From an uncultured Collinsella sp. (GTDB lineage Bacteria; Actinomycetota; Coriobacteriia; Coriobacteriales; Coriobacteriaceae): a stretch of DNA of 5,405 nt. The notes under the pieces were generated by a model. The model had not been told where the DNA came from, did no database searches, and saw only the letters and a program-made list of their open reading frames with translations. The stretch is taken from NCBI GenBank assembly GCA_959599615.1, contig CAUGKA010000135.1, forward strand, positions 1 to 5,405, written 5' to 3'. The translations under genes were made by a program, and so were the position numbers. This document shows, piece after piece, positions 1 through 4,929 of the stretch; within the stretch, counting starts at the first letter, position 1, and the number at the start of each line of letters is the position of its first letter.

Positions 1-10
1 TTCCAGCCAT

Positions 11-49
11 AAAAAGCCTCCCATTTCTTGTGTCCAAGAAATGGGAGGC
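11..49 (-). terminator. Intrinsic terminator of the leftward small ORF
   Basis: Bases 16-30 and 35-49 form a perfect 15-bp inverted repeat around a 4-base loop (31-34). Read on the minus strand, the stem is followed at once by five T residues (15 down to 11), the classic shape of a Rho-independent terminator. It begins 3 bases after the TGA of the minus-strand ORF at 53-172. Read rightward, the stem is followed only by a weakly T-rich stretch (51-60), so it might also stop a rightward gene lying left of the window, but the leftward reading is clearly stronger. Confidence 0.85.
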
Positions 50-52
50 AGT

Positions 53-172
53 TCATTCTTGGGGGCGCTGCGGGTTGTCGTTGTCGGAGGTGCTTCTGGG
101 CGTTGGCGTGGTGCGGCCGGCAAGGCGCACGCTTTGTGGCCGTTGGTCGCCGTCATTGTATCCGTATGCCAT
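53..172 (-). CDS. Small hypothetical protein, 39 aa, hydrophilic and Pro/Arg/Asn/Asp-rich
   Basis: I do not recognise this protein. The minus-strand ORF runs from ATG (172-170) to TGA (55-53). The product begins MAYGYNDGDQRPQSVRLAGR and continues with a Pro/Thr/Ser/Asp/Asn-rich tail ending in PQRPQE. There is no hydrophobic segment, no Cys and no signal peptide, and it looks disordered. Support for a real gene comes from three things. A purine-rich GAGGCGAGG (complement of 181-189) sits 8 bases upstream of the ATG. An in-frame TGA lies six codons upstream, so the ORF does not extend. A strong intrinsic terminator starts 3 bases after the stop. A GTG at 181-179 is a less likely start because it would overlap the Shine-Dalgarno. 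No convincing promoter was found, although a TAGGAT hexamer lies upstream on that strand. It could be a small protein gene, or the transcript could be an sRNA with incidental coding. Confidence 0.5.
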   Translation of the reverse strand: MAYGYNDGDQRPQSVRLAGRTTPTPRSTSDNDNPQRPQE

Positions 173-367
173 TCGAATCACCTCGCCTCATGTGTAACTT
201 GTCTATCCTACATAAAAAGATGCACGGCACATGGGTATGTGCGCCAAAAGCCTGACAAATGGTATGAACGTTGCCGCGCCGCGCGCCAAGCGTCATGGCA
301 ACAGGTCTTCAAAAGCAGACAAGATGAAAGCGTCCAAGACGAATGACGTCTCCCGCCGTTCGTCCCA

Positions 368-421
368 AAAACGGCGCCGCTCGTTTTGCAGTTCTGCCTT
401 CGGTCGAGCTACAAGCGGCGC
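368..421. promoter_or_regulatory. Two mutually exclusive inverted repeats in the permease leader
   Basis: AAAACG (368-373) and CGTTTT (382-387) can form a 6-bp hairpin whose 8-base loop is exactly GCGCCGCT (374-381). The same eight bases are perfectly complementary to AGCGGCGC at 414-421, giving a longer-range 8-bp GC-rich stem with a 32-base loop. The long stem would consume the loop of the short one. The arrangement resembles switch-type leaders, but no known riboswitch class is recognised and the short stem is AT-rich and weak. Read leftward, the long stem is followed by GTTTTTGG, so it could also act as a poor minus-strand terminator. Confidence 0.3.
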
Positions 422-451
422 TGCTGTGCCAAGGCCGTATCTTAAAGCCAC

Positions 452-483
452 GAAATAAAAGCGCGCGGCAAAACAGACCGCGC
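452..483 (-). terminator. Terminator-like hairpin pointing left, upstream of the permease
   Basis: GCGCGG at 463-468 and CCGCGC at 478-483 pair over a 9-base loop. On the minus strand the stem is followed by GC and then TTTTATTT (460-453), which is terminator-like. Read rightward there is no T-run after the stem. No leftward gene is apparent to its right because the permease occupies that DNA on the plus strand. It may block antisense transcription, be a relic of an earlier gene order, or be a chance GC hairpin next to an AT patch. Confidence 0.35.
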
Positions 484-514
484 AAGGGGTGACGTCAAGG
501 GGCGTCAAAAAGGA

Positions 515-521
515 AAGGAGG
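515..521 (+). promoter_or_regulatory. Ribosome binding site that fixes the permease start
   Basis: AAGGAGG lies 6 bases before the ATG at 528. An in-frame ATG at 489 would place this site inside the coding sequence and would add a charged, non-conserved 13-residue extension. The start at 528 is therefore preferred. Confidence 0.85.
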
Positions 522-527
522 GGAACA

Positions 528-1979
528 ATGGCGGACAAGAACGCAGAAGTTGCAGTCGAAGATAACGGCGGCATGAAGAAAACGCTTTCGCTCTGGAACT
601 TCTTCACCATCGGCTTTGGTGCCATCATCGGTACCGGTTGGGTTCTGCAGGTTGGCGACTGGATGGTCGTGGGCGGCGGTCCCGTTCCCGCTATGATCGC
701 ATTCCTCTTGGGTGCAATCTTCCTCGTGCCCGTCGGAGCTGTTTTCGGTGAGCTCACGGCTGCCATCCCCATCTCGGGCGGCATCGTCGAGTATGTCGAT
801 CGTAGCTTTGGCCGTACGCTGAGCTACATCACCGGATGGCTTTTGGCCCTGGGCAACGGCATCCTGTGCCCGTGGGAGGCCATCGCCATTTCGACCCTCG
901 TGTCCGAGATGTTCGGCAGCCTGCCCGGTCTTGAGTGGCTGCGCGCCGTCAAGCTCTACACCATCTTGGGCGCCGACGTTTACTTGTTCCCGACGCTAAT
1001 CGCGCTCGGCTTTGCAGTCTACGTCATCTTCCTCAACTTCCGCGGTGCCAGCTCGGCCGCCAAGCTCCAGGCCTTCCTGACCAAGGCTCTGCTCTGCGGC
1101 ATGCTGCTCGCCATGGGTGTCTCGCTGTTCACCGGTTCGCCGGAACACGCCATGCCCGTGTTCTCCCAGGTCACCGGTGCTGGCGGCGGCAAGCCCGCTA
1201 CCGAGGGCACCAGCCTGTTCGCCGGCATCGTGTCGGTCCTGGTTTTGACCCCGTTCTTCTACGCCGGCTTCGATACCATTCCTCAGCAGGCTGAGGAAGC
1301 AGCCGAGGGCCTCAACTGGAACAAGTTCGGCAAGATCATCTCCCTGGCCCTGCTGGCCGCCGGCGGCTTCTACATGGTCTGCATCTACTCGTTCGGCACC
1401 ATCCTCGACTGGCATGAGTTTGTTAAGAGCCCGGTTCCCGCGCTTGCCTGCCTCAAGGGCATCAACATGCTCCTGTACCTGGCCATGCTCGTCATCGCCA
1501 CGCTTGGACCCATGGGCCCGATGAACTCCTTCTACGGCGCCACGAGCCGCATCATGCTCGCCATGGGCCGCAAGGGCCAGCTGCCCGAGAAGTTCGCCGA
1601 GGTCGATCCCAAGTCCGGCGCTCCCAAGCTCGCCTGCGCCGTTCTGGGCGTCATCACCGTCATCGGTCCGTTCCTGGGCAAGAACATGCTCATCCCTCTG
1701 ACCAACGTGTCGGCTCTCGCCTTCATCTTCTCCTGCGGCATGGTCGCCCTCGCTTGCCTGCGCATGCGCTTCACCGAGCCCGACCTGCCTCGTCCCTACG
1801 AGGTGCCCGGCGGCAAGTTTGGCATCAGCCTCGCTGTCGCTGCCTGCGCCGTCATCATTGGCCTGCTCGTGGTCCCGTTCTCTCCCGCCTCCCTCAACAT
1901 GGTGGAGTGGAGCATCGTGATCGGCTGGCTGGCCGTTGGCCTGGCCCTCATGGCCTTCACCAATTCCCGCAAAAAATAA
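528..1979 (+). CDS. APC-superfamily amino acid permease
   Basis: A secondary transporter of the amino acid-polyamine-organocation superfamily, 483 aa, predicted to sit in the cytoplasmic membrane and import an amino acid, amine or related small molecule by ion coupling or exchange. The length and about twelve hydrophobic segments fit the family. The glycine-rich broken helix of TM1 is at about 29-37 (GFGAIIGTG), where APC and LeuT-fold carriers bind the substrate backbone. ELTAAIPISGG at 75-85 is the conserved TM2-TM3 region. FFYAGFDTIPQQAEEA at 243-258 is the TM6 signature. SRIMLAMGRKGQLPEKFAEV at 340-359 is the conserved cytoplasmic loop after TM8, and PDLPRPYEVP at 418-427 is a typical late loop. 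The N-terminal 16 residues are hydrophilic and cytoplasmic. An amidohydrolase follows after 131 bases with no T-tailed terminator between, so co-transcription is likely. Codons are strongly C/G-ending. The family call is firm, but the substrate cannot be assigned. Confidence 0.93.
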   Translation: MADKNAEVAVEDNGGMKKTLSLWNFFTIGFGAIIGTGWVLQVGDWMVVGGGPVPAMIAFLLGAIFLVPVGAVFGELTAAIPISGGIVEYVDRSFGRTLSYITGWLLALGNGILCPWEAIAISTLVSEMFGSLPGLEWLRAVKLYTILGADVYLFPTLIALGFAVYVIFLNFRGASSAAKLQAFLTKALLCGMLLAMGVSLFTGSPEHAMPVFSQVTGAGGGKPATEGTSLFAGIVSVLVLTPFFYAGFDTIPQQAEEAAEGLNWNKFGKIISLALLAAGGFYMVCIYSFGTILDWHEFVKSPVPALACLKGINMLLYLAMLVIATLGPMGPMNSFYGATSRIMLAMGRKGQLPEKFAEVDPKSGAPKLACAVLGVITVIGPFLGKNMLIPLTNVSALAFIFSCGMVALACLRMRFTEPDLPRPYEVPGGKFGISLAVAACAVIIGLLVVPFSPASLNMVEWSIVIGWLAVGLALMAFTNSRKK

Positions 1980-1985
1980 CGCCTA

Positions 1986-2037
1986 GCCGGGGCGGATCGG
2001 GTGCGCGGACCCCTCTCTTCCGCGCACCGAACCCGGC
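1986..2037 (+). promoter_or_regulatory. Compound GC-rich intercistronic hairpin
   Basis: Starting 7 bases after the permease stop, an inner 9-bp perfect stem (GGTGCGCGG 2000-2008 with CCGCGCACC 2020-2028, 11-base pyrimidine-rich loop) is flanked by an outer 6-bp perfect stem (GCCGGG 1986-1991 with CCCGGC 2032-2037). The two are separated by an asymmetric internal loop. No T-run follows, so it is not a standard intrinsic terminator. It more likely protects the 3' end of the permease message or sets unequal expression of the two cistrons; weak termination is the alternative. Confidence 0.6.
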
Positions 2038-2042
2038 ACCAC

Positions 2043-2082
2043 TTGGGTAGCTTTGTGAGGCCATAACCCAACATGGCCTCGC
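2043..2082 (+). promoter_or_regulatory. Hairpin with possible loop-upstream pseudoknot before the amidohydrolase
   Basis: GAGGCCAT (2057-2064) and ATGGCCTC (2073-2080) form a perfect 8-bp stem around the 8-base loop AACCCAAC. A U-G and a G-C pair (2055-2056 with 2081-2082) extend it to 10 bp. Six loop bases, ACCCAA (2066-2071), are perfectly complementary to TTGGGT at 2043-2048, so the loop could pair back in an H-type pseudoknot or form an alternative hairpin. It ends 17 bases before the Shine-Dalgarno of the next gene. No T-run follows. No known riboswitch class is recognised. Confidence 0.45.
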
Positions 2083-2088
2083 CCACTA

Positions 2089-2100
2089 TATGGATCCATA
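2089..2100. repeat. 12-bp perfect palindrome touching the amidohydrolase ribosome binding site
   Basis: TATGGATCCATA is a complete palindrome, and its last base is the first base of AAGGAGG (2100-2106), 11 bases before the ATG at 2111. As DNA it could be a dimeric repressor operator. As RNA a single molecule would fold poorly because there is no loop. The match is exact but short, so its function is a guess. Confidence 0.4.
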
Positions 2101-2110
2101 AGGAGGAACC

Positions 2111-3388
2111 ATGTCCACTAAGTACGCAATCGTTGGCGGCAAGCTCATCGACGGTACCGGTGCCGAGCCGGTCGAGAACTCCCTCGTTCTCGTCGACGAC
2201 AACGGCAAGATCGAGTATGCCGGTGCTATGCAGGACCTTCCCGAGGGCGTTGAGGTTATCGACGCCGCCGGCAAGACCGTCCTTCCTGGCCTGATCGACA
2301 CCCATCTGCACTTCTCGGGCAACCTGACCGACGATGACACCGATTGGGTCATGCAGCCGCTTCTCGAGAAGCAGGCCGTCGCCGTCAAGCAGGCCTACGA
2401 CTGCCTCACCCACGGCCTCACCACCGTCTGCGAGATCGGCCGCTTTGGTATCCAGATCCGTGACTGCATCGACAAGGGCGTCTTCAAGGGCCCGCGCGTT
2501 CTGGCCACCGGCCTTGGCTTCTGCCGCGTTGCCGGCCACGGCGACTCCCACCACTGCAGCCAGGAGCTCAACAAGGAATCGCACCCCTGGGGCGATCAGG
2601 TCGACGGTCCTTGGGATCTGCGCAAGGCCGTCCGTCGTCGCCTGCGCGAGAACCCCGATGCCATCAAGATCTGGGCAACCGGTGGCGGCATCTGGCGTTG
2701 GGATTCCGGTCGCGACCAGCACTATTGCTCCGAGGAGATCCAGGCCGTGGTCGAAGAGGCAAAGATGGTCGGCATCCCCGTGTGGAGTCACTGCTACAAC
2801 AACCACGCCGCCGCCTACGATTCCGTCCGCTTTGGCTGCGAGCAGCTGATTCACGGCTTCGATATCGATGAGCGCACCATGGACCTCATGGCCGAGCAGG
2901 GCACCTTCTTCACCCCGACGATCGCCTTCCTGCCCACCTGGTACGCCACCTATCCGCCCGTCTACGTCCCCGAGCTGCACGACAAGTACGAGGGCACCCT
3001 GGTCGAGAAGGAGCTGCAGCGCAACTACGACTGCCTGCGCGAGGCCAAGAAGCGCGGCGTCGTCATGACGATCGGCTCCGACTCCTTCTCCTTCGTCACC
3101 CCGTACGGCACCTGCTCCATCGAGGAGATGTACGAGTTCGTCGACAAGATCGGCTTCACTCCGGTCGAGACCATCACCTGCGCCACCCTCAACGGTGCCA
3201 AGATGTGCCACATCGAGGACGAGACCGGTTCCATCGAGGCCGGCAAGTGCGCCGACCTGCTGGTTGTCAACGGTGACGTCGCCGCCGACATCCACGTGCT
3301 CAACACCGACAACATGGACGTCATCATGAAGGACGGCTGGATCGTCGAGGCTGGCACTTTTGGTGAGGCTAACAAATACAGCGCCTAA
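2111..3388 (+). CDS. Metal-dependent amidohydrolase (HutI/prolidase-like subgroup)
   Basis: A cytoplasmic hydrolase of the amidohydrolase superfamily, 425 aa, with no signal peptide. The start has AAGGAGG four bases upstream. Residues 1-60 and about 375-415 form the small composite domain, including GLIDTHLHF and the C-terminal GSIEAGKCADLLVVNGD motif; the TIM barrel lies between. The metal site appears complete: H65 and H67 (HLH), K186 in AIKIWATGG as the likely carbamylated bridging lysine, H227 (VWSHC), H248 (IHGFD) and D324 (GSDS). A carbamylated-type lysine together with a GHGD motif (142-145) places it near the binuclear Xaa-Pro/Xaa-Arg dipeptidase and imidazolonepropionase-related group (COG1228) rather than near mononuclear deaminases. 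The likely reaction is hydrolysis of an amide, peptide or cyclic amide bond in a compound imported by the permease upstream. There are 13 cysteines and a His/Trp-rich stretch at 142-168, which may shape the active-site mouth. The exact substrate is unknown. Confidence 0.92.
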   Translation: MSTKYAIVGGKLIDGTGAEPVENSLVLVDDNGKIEYAGAMQDLPEGVEVIDAAGKTVLPGLIDTHLHFSGNLTDDDTDWVMQPLLEKQAVAVKQAYDCLTHGLTTVCEIGRFGIQIRDCIDKGVFKGPRVLATGLGFCRVAGHGDSHHCSQELNKESHPWGDQVDGPWDLRKAVRRRLRENPDAIKIWATGGGIWRWDSGRDQHYCSEEIQAVVEEAKMVGIPVWSHCYNNHAAAYDSVRFGCEQLIHGFDIDERTMDLMAEQGTFFTPTIAFLPTWYATYPPVYVPELHDKYEGTLVEKELQRNYDCLREAKKRGVVMTIGSDSFSFVTPYGTCSIEEMYEFVDKIGFTPVETITCATLNGAKMCHIEDETGSIEAGKCADLLVVNGDVAADIHVLNTDNMDVIMKDGWIVEAGTFGEANKYSA

Positions 3389-3391
3389 GAT

Positions 3392-3428
3392 ACCGTTTGT
3401 CGATGGCTTGATGTAAAACACAGTTTTT
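3392..3428 (+). promoter_or_regulatory. Candidate LytTR-regulator half-sites upstream of the kinase
   Basis: ACCGTTTGT at 3392-3400 matches all nine positions of the published LytTR half-site consensus ([TA][AC][CA]GTTN[AG][TG]). ACAGTTTTT at 3420-3428 matches eight of nine on the same strand. The start-to-start distance is 28 bases rather than the usual 21-22, so this is not a standard direct-repeat site. It is listed because a LytTR response regulator is encoded just downstream and autoregulation is common in this class. It may be chance: several 8/9 matches occur elsewhere in the window. Confidence 0.3.
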
Positions 3429-3429
3429 G

Positions 3430-3444
3430 ATTGCATAATGCAAT
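3430..3444. promoter_or_regulatory. 15-base palindrome overlapping a -10-like hexamer
   Basis: ATTGCAT and ATGCAAT form a perfect 7+1+7 inverted repeat. Its centre contains CATAAT (3434-3439), a five-of-six match to the -10 consensus. The nearest -35-like hexamer, TTGATG at 3408-3413, is 20 bases away, so the promoter is not convincing. If real, transcription of the kinase would start near 3446 and a dimeric repressor on the palindrome would block it. Confidence 0.35.
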
Positions 3445-3446
3445 GG

Positions 3447-3472
3447 AGAGGGTCGCTTGCGGCCCTCTTTAT
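3447..3472 (+). terminator. Intrinsic terminator after the amidohydrolase
   Basis: AGAGGGTCG (3447-3455) pairs with CGGCCCTCT (3460-3468), including one U-G wobble, around a 4-base loop, and is followed by TTATT. It lies 58 bases past the amidohydrolase stop and 28 bases before the preferred kinase start. The T-tail is short, so termination may be partial. Its presence argues that the kinase does not begin at the in-frame TTG at 3431. Confidence 0.7.
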
Positions 3473-3492
3473 TGCTATGGGTGCTACGGACA

Positions 3493-3499
3493 AGAGGGG
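3493..3499 (+). promoter_or_regulatory. Ribosome binding site of the kinase; start ambiguous by two codons
   Basis: AGAGGGG directly abuts the ATG at 3500 and sits 6 bases before an in-frame GTG at 3506. The spacing favours GTG as the true initiator, while codon preference favours ATG. The difference is two residues. Confidence 0.5.
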
Positions 3500-4891
3500 A
3501 TGACGGTGGATTTAAACAGGCTGATTCTGGGCAAGAGCTACAACTCTACCAAGGTCTTTCGTACGGCCCAGCATGTGGTTCAGGCCATCCTGCTCGGTAT
3601 TGTCGTTCCGGCGCTTATCCTGCTGCTTATCTGGGATTTAACCGATAATCCCAATCCCGTTCCGGGCGTTGTCGTTATTGCCGGCCTGGTCATGCTGTGC
3701 TTCTTTTTCTCGTATGTCTTTGTGGTCCCCGACGACCTCACATCGAGCGCAACCGACCGTACGCTCGCCATCGCATCAAAAATATTCGCCTACACGTCGC
3801 GCGGCCTTACGCCCGAAGCGGCCCTGGGCGCCTCTAAAATTATCCTGTCCGAGACCATCGCCTCTGCCATCTGCTTTACCGATGGCAAACAGGTGTTGGC
3901 AAGCTGGGGCGAGGACTCGGCAAAGTGCCCTGCCGGCACCCCGGTCGTGCTCAAGACCACGCTCAACGTGATCGAGTCCGGCGAACAGAGTGTATTTTCG
4001 CGCGACGCCTCCAATGAGACGGGCGGCTATTTTCCCCGTCTGCGCGCCGGCATTGTCGCGCCGCTGACCGTGCGCGGGCATTGCGTGGGCACGCTCGAGC
4101 TGTATTACCCCCGCCTGAGCAGCATCGATATGCGCCAGACGGCGTTGGCCTCGGGCTTTGCCGATCTCATTTCCACGCAGCTCGCCAGCTTTGAGCTCGA
4201 GCGCCAGGACGAGCTCACGGCCCGCGTGGAGCTTCGCGCCCTGCAGTCGCAGGTCGACCCGCATTTTCTATTCAATACCATCAGCACCATCGTGTCGCTC
4301 GTTCGAACCGAGCCCGACAAGGCGCGATCGCTGCTGATCGACTTCTCCAACTACTATCGTCAGACGCTTTCTGACTCCGATACGCTCACCACGCTCGAGC
4401 ACGAGGTGGAACAGAGCACTCGTTATATCAATCTTATGCAGGCCCGGTATGGCGACGGCCGTCTGCGCGTCTCGGTCGACATCGACTTTGAGGTGCGCGA
4501 CAGCCTGGTACCGCCGTTTATCTTGCAGCCGCTGCTCGAAAACTGTATCAAGCACGCGCAGCGCGAGACCGAGCCGCTTTCTATTCGTGTTAGGGCTTTC
4601 GAGACCGATGACGGTTTGGAGATCATCGTCGAAGACGACGGCATCGGTATGAGCGAAGAAGTCTGCGCGCATCTGTTTGAGCAGCATCGCCGAGAGGAGC
4701 CCGAGAGCATTACCGCCGACGGCTCCGTCAAGCGAGGTTGCGGCCTGGCGCTCTTCAACGTGCTTCAGCGCATCCATTTCTTTTACGGAGAAGATTCCGG
4801 CATGCGCGTGAAGTCCCAGGAGGGCGTGGGAACGCAGGTCATCGTTGAGTTGAACGGCGAGCCGCATGAGCCGGCGCCGCTAACGGTGTAG
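3500..4891 (+). CDS. LytS/YpdA-class sensor histidine kinase with two membrane segments and a GAF-like region
   Basis: A membrane sensor kinase of the His_kinase (PF06580) family, 463 aa from the ATG at 3500; the GTG at 3506 is also possible. Two hydrophobic segments at about 26-45 and 54-76 anchor it. Residues about 90-230 look like a GAF-type sensor, ending in the typical GIVAPLTVRGHCVGTLELYY strand pair (184-203). A short helical linker leads to the phospho-acceptor motif LQSQVDPHFLFNTIS (248-262), with H255 as the likely phosphorylated histidine. The ATPase domain has the N-box LQPLLENCIKHA (342-353), the G1-type VEDDGIGM (377-384) and the G2-type GCGLALFNVLQRI (413-425). It should phosphorylate the response regulator encoded 38 bases downstream. 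Unlike LytS and BtsS, it lacks the multi-helix 5TMR-LYT sensor, so the signal is probably cytoplasmic or at the membrane. Codon bias is weaker than in the upstream pair. An in-frame TTG at 3431 was rejected because it would span the terminator. Confidence 0.92.
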   Translation: MTVDLNRLILGKSYNSTKVFRTAQHVVQAILLGIVVPALILLLIWDLTDNPNPVPGVVVIAGLVMLCFFFSYVFVVPDDLTSSATDRTLAIASKIFAYTSRGLTPEAALGASKIILSETIASAICFTDGKQVLASWGEDSAKCPAGTPVVLKTTLNVIESGEQSVFSRDASNETGGYFPRLRAGIVAPLTVRGHCVGTLELYYPRLSSIDMRQTALASGFADLISTQLASFELERQDELTARVELRALQSQVDPHFLFNTISTIVSLVRTEPDKARSLLIDFSNYYRQTLSDSDTLTTLEHEVEQSTRYINLMQARYGDGRLRVSVDIDFEVRDSLVPPFILQPLLENCIKHAQRETEPLSIRVRAFETDDGLEIIVEDDGIGMSEEVCAHLFEQHRREEPESITADGSVKRGCGLALFNVLQRIHFFYGEDSGMRVKSQEGVGTQVIVELNGEPHEPAPLTV

Positions 4892-4929
4892 CACGCGGTT
4901 GGATTGAGAGAAAAAGAGGGGAAGCGCAT

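Larger units (their letters stand above)
173..527. other. Non-coding spacer between the small ORF and the permease
   Basis: No plausible gene is visible in this stretch. ORFs that cross it have untypical composition and no ribosome binding site. It probably carries the leftward promoter of the small ORF and the rightward promoter of the permease, but no clean -35/-10 pair with 16-18 base spacing could be identified. Partial elements include CTGACA at 252-257, TATGAA at 263-268 with a TG one base upstream (extended -10 style), and TATCTT at 438-443. The right half contains inverted repeats that are listed separately. The heptamer TGACGTC occurs twice (344-350, 490-496). Confidence 0.6.

Noticed and set aside
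41..346. 101-codon plus-strand frame across the terminator stem, the small ORF and the spacer
   Set aside because: It starts inside the terminator stem, lacks a ribosome site, and its composition changes abruptly along its length.
361..430. tRNA-like GTAGCTCGA segment on the minus strand
   Set aside because: There is no cloverleaf, no T-arm GTTCGA in register and no suitable acceptor stem; the match is only to a D-arm-like string.
489..527. Upstream ATG start for the permease
   Set aside because: The AAGGAGG at 515-521 would be inside the gene; the ATG at 528 has ideal spacing and gives a normal APC N-terminus.
293..784. 163-codon minus-strand frame spanning the permease start and leader
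   Set aside because: It has no ribosome site, overlaps the well-supported permease start, runs through two inverted repeats and has no recognisable domain.
1796..3493. 565-codon open frame on the minus strand antisense to the permease end and the amidohydrolase
   Set aside because: It mirrors strongly biased plus-strand codons, which leave few antisense stops. Its product is a Val/Asp/Gly-rich string with no domain, and both overlapped plus-strand genes have complete family motifs and ribosome sites.
3431..3499. TTG start at 3431 for the kinase, adding 23 residues
   Set aside because: The extension would translate through the intrinsic terminator, has no ribosome site and gives an odd Cys/Tyr/Gly-rich peptide.
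4268..4867. 199-codon minus-strand frame within the kinase
   Set aside because: It is antisense to the histidine-box and ATPase domains, with no ribosome site or domain of its own.
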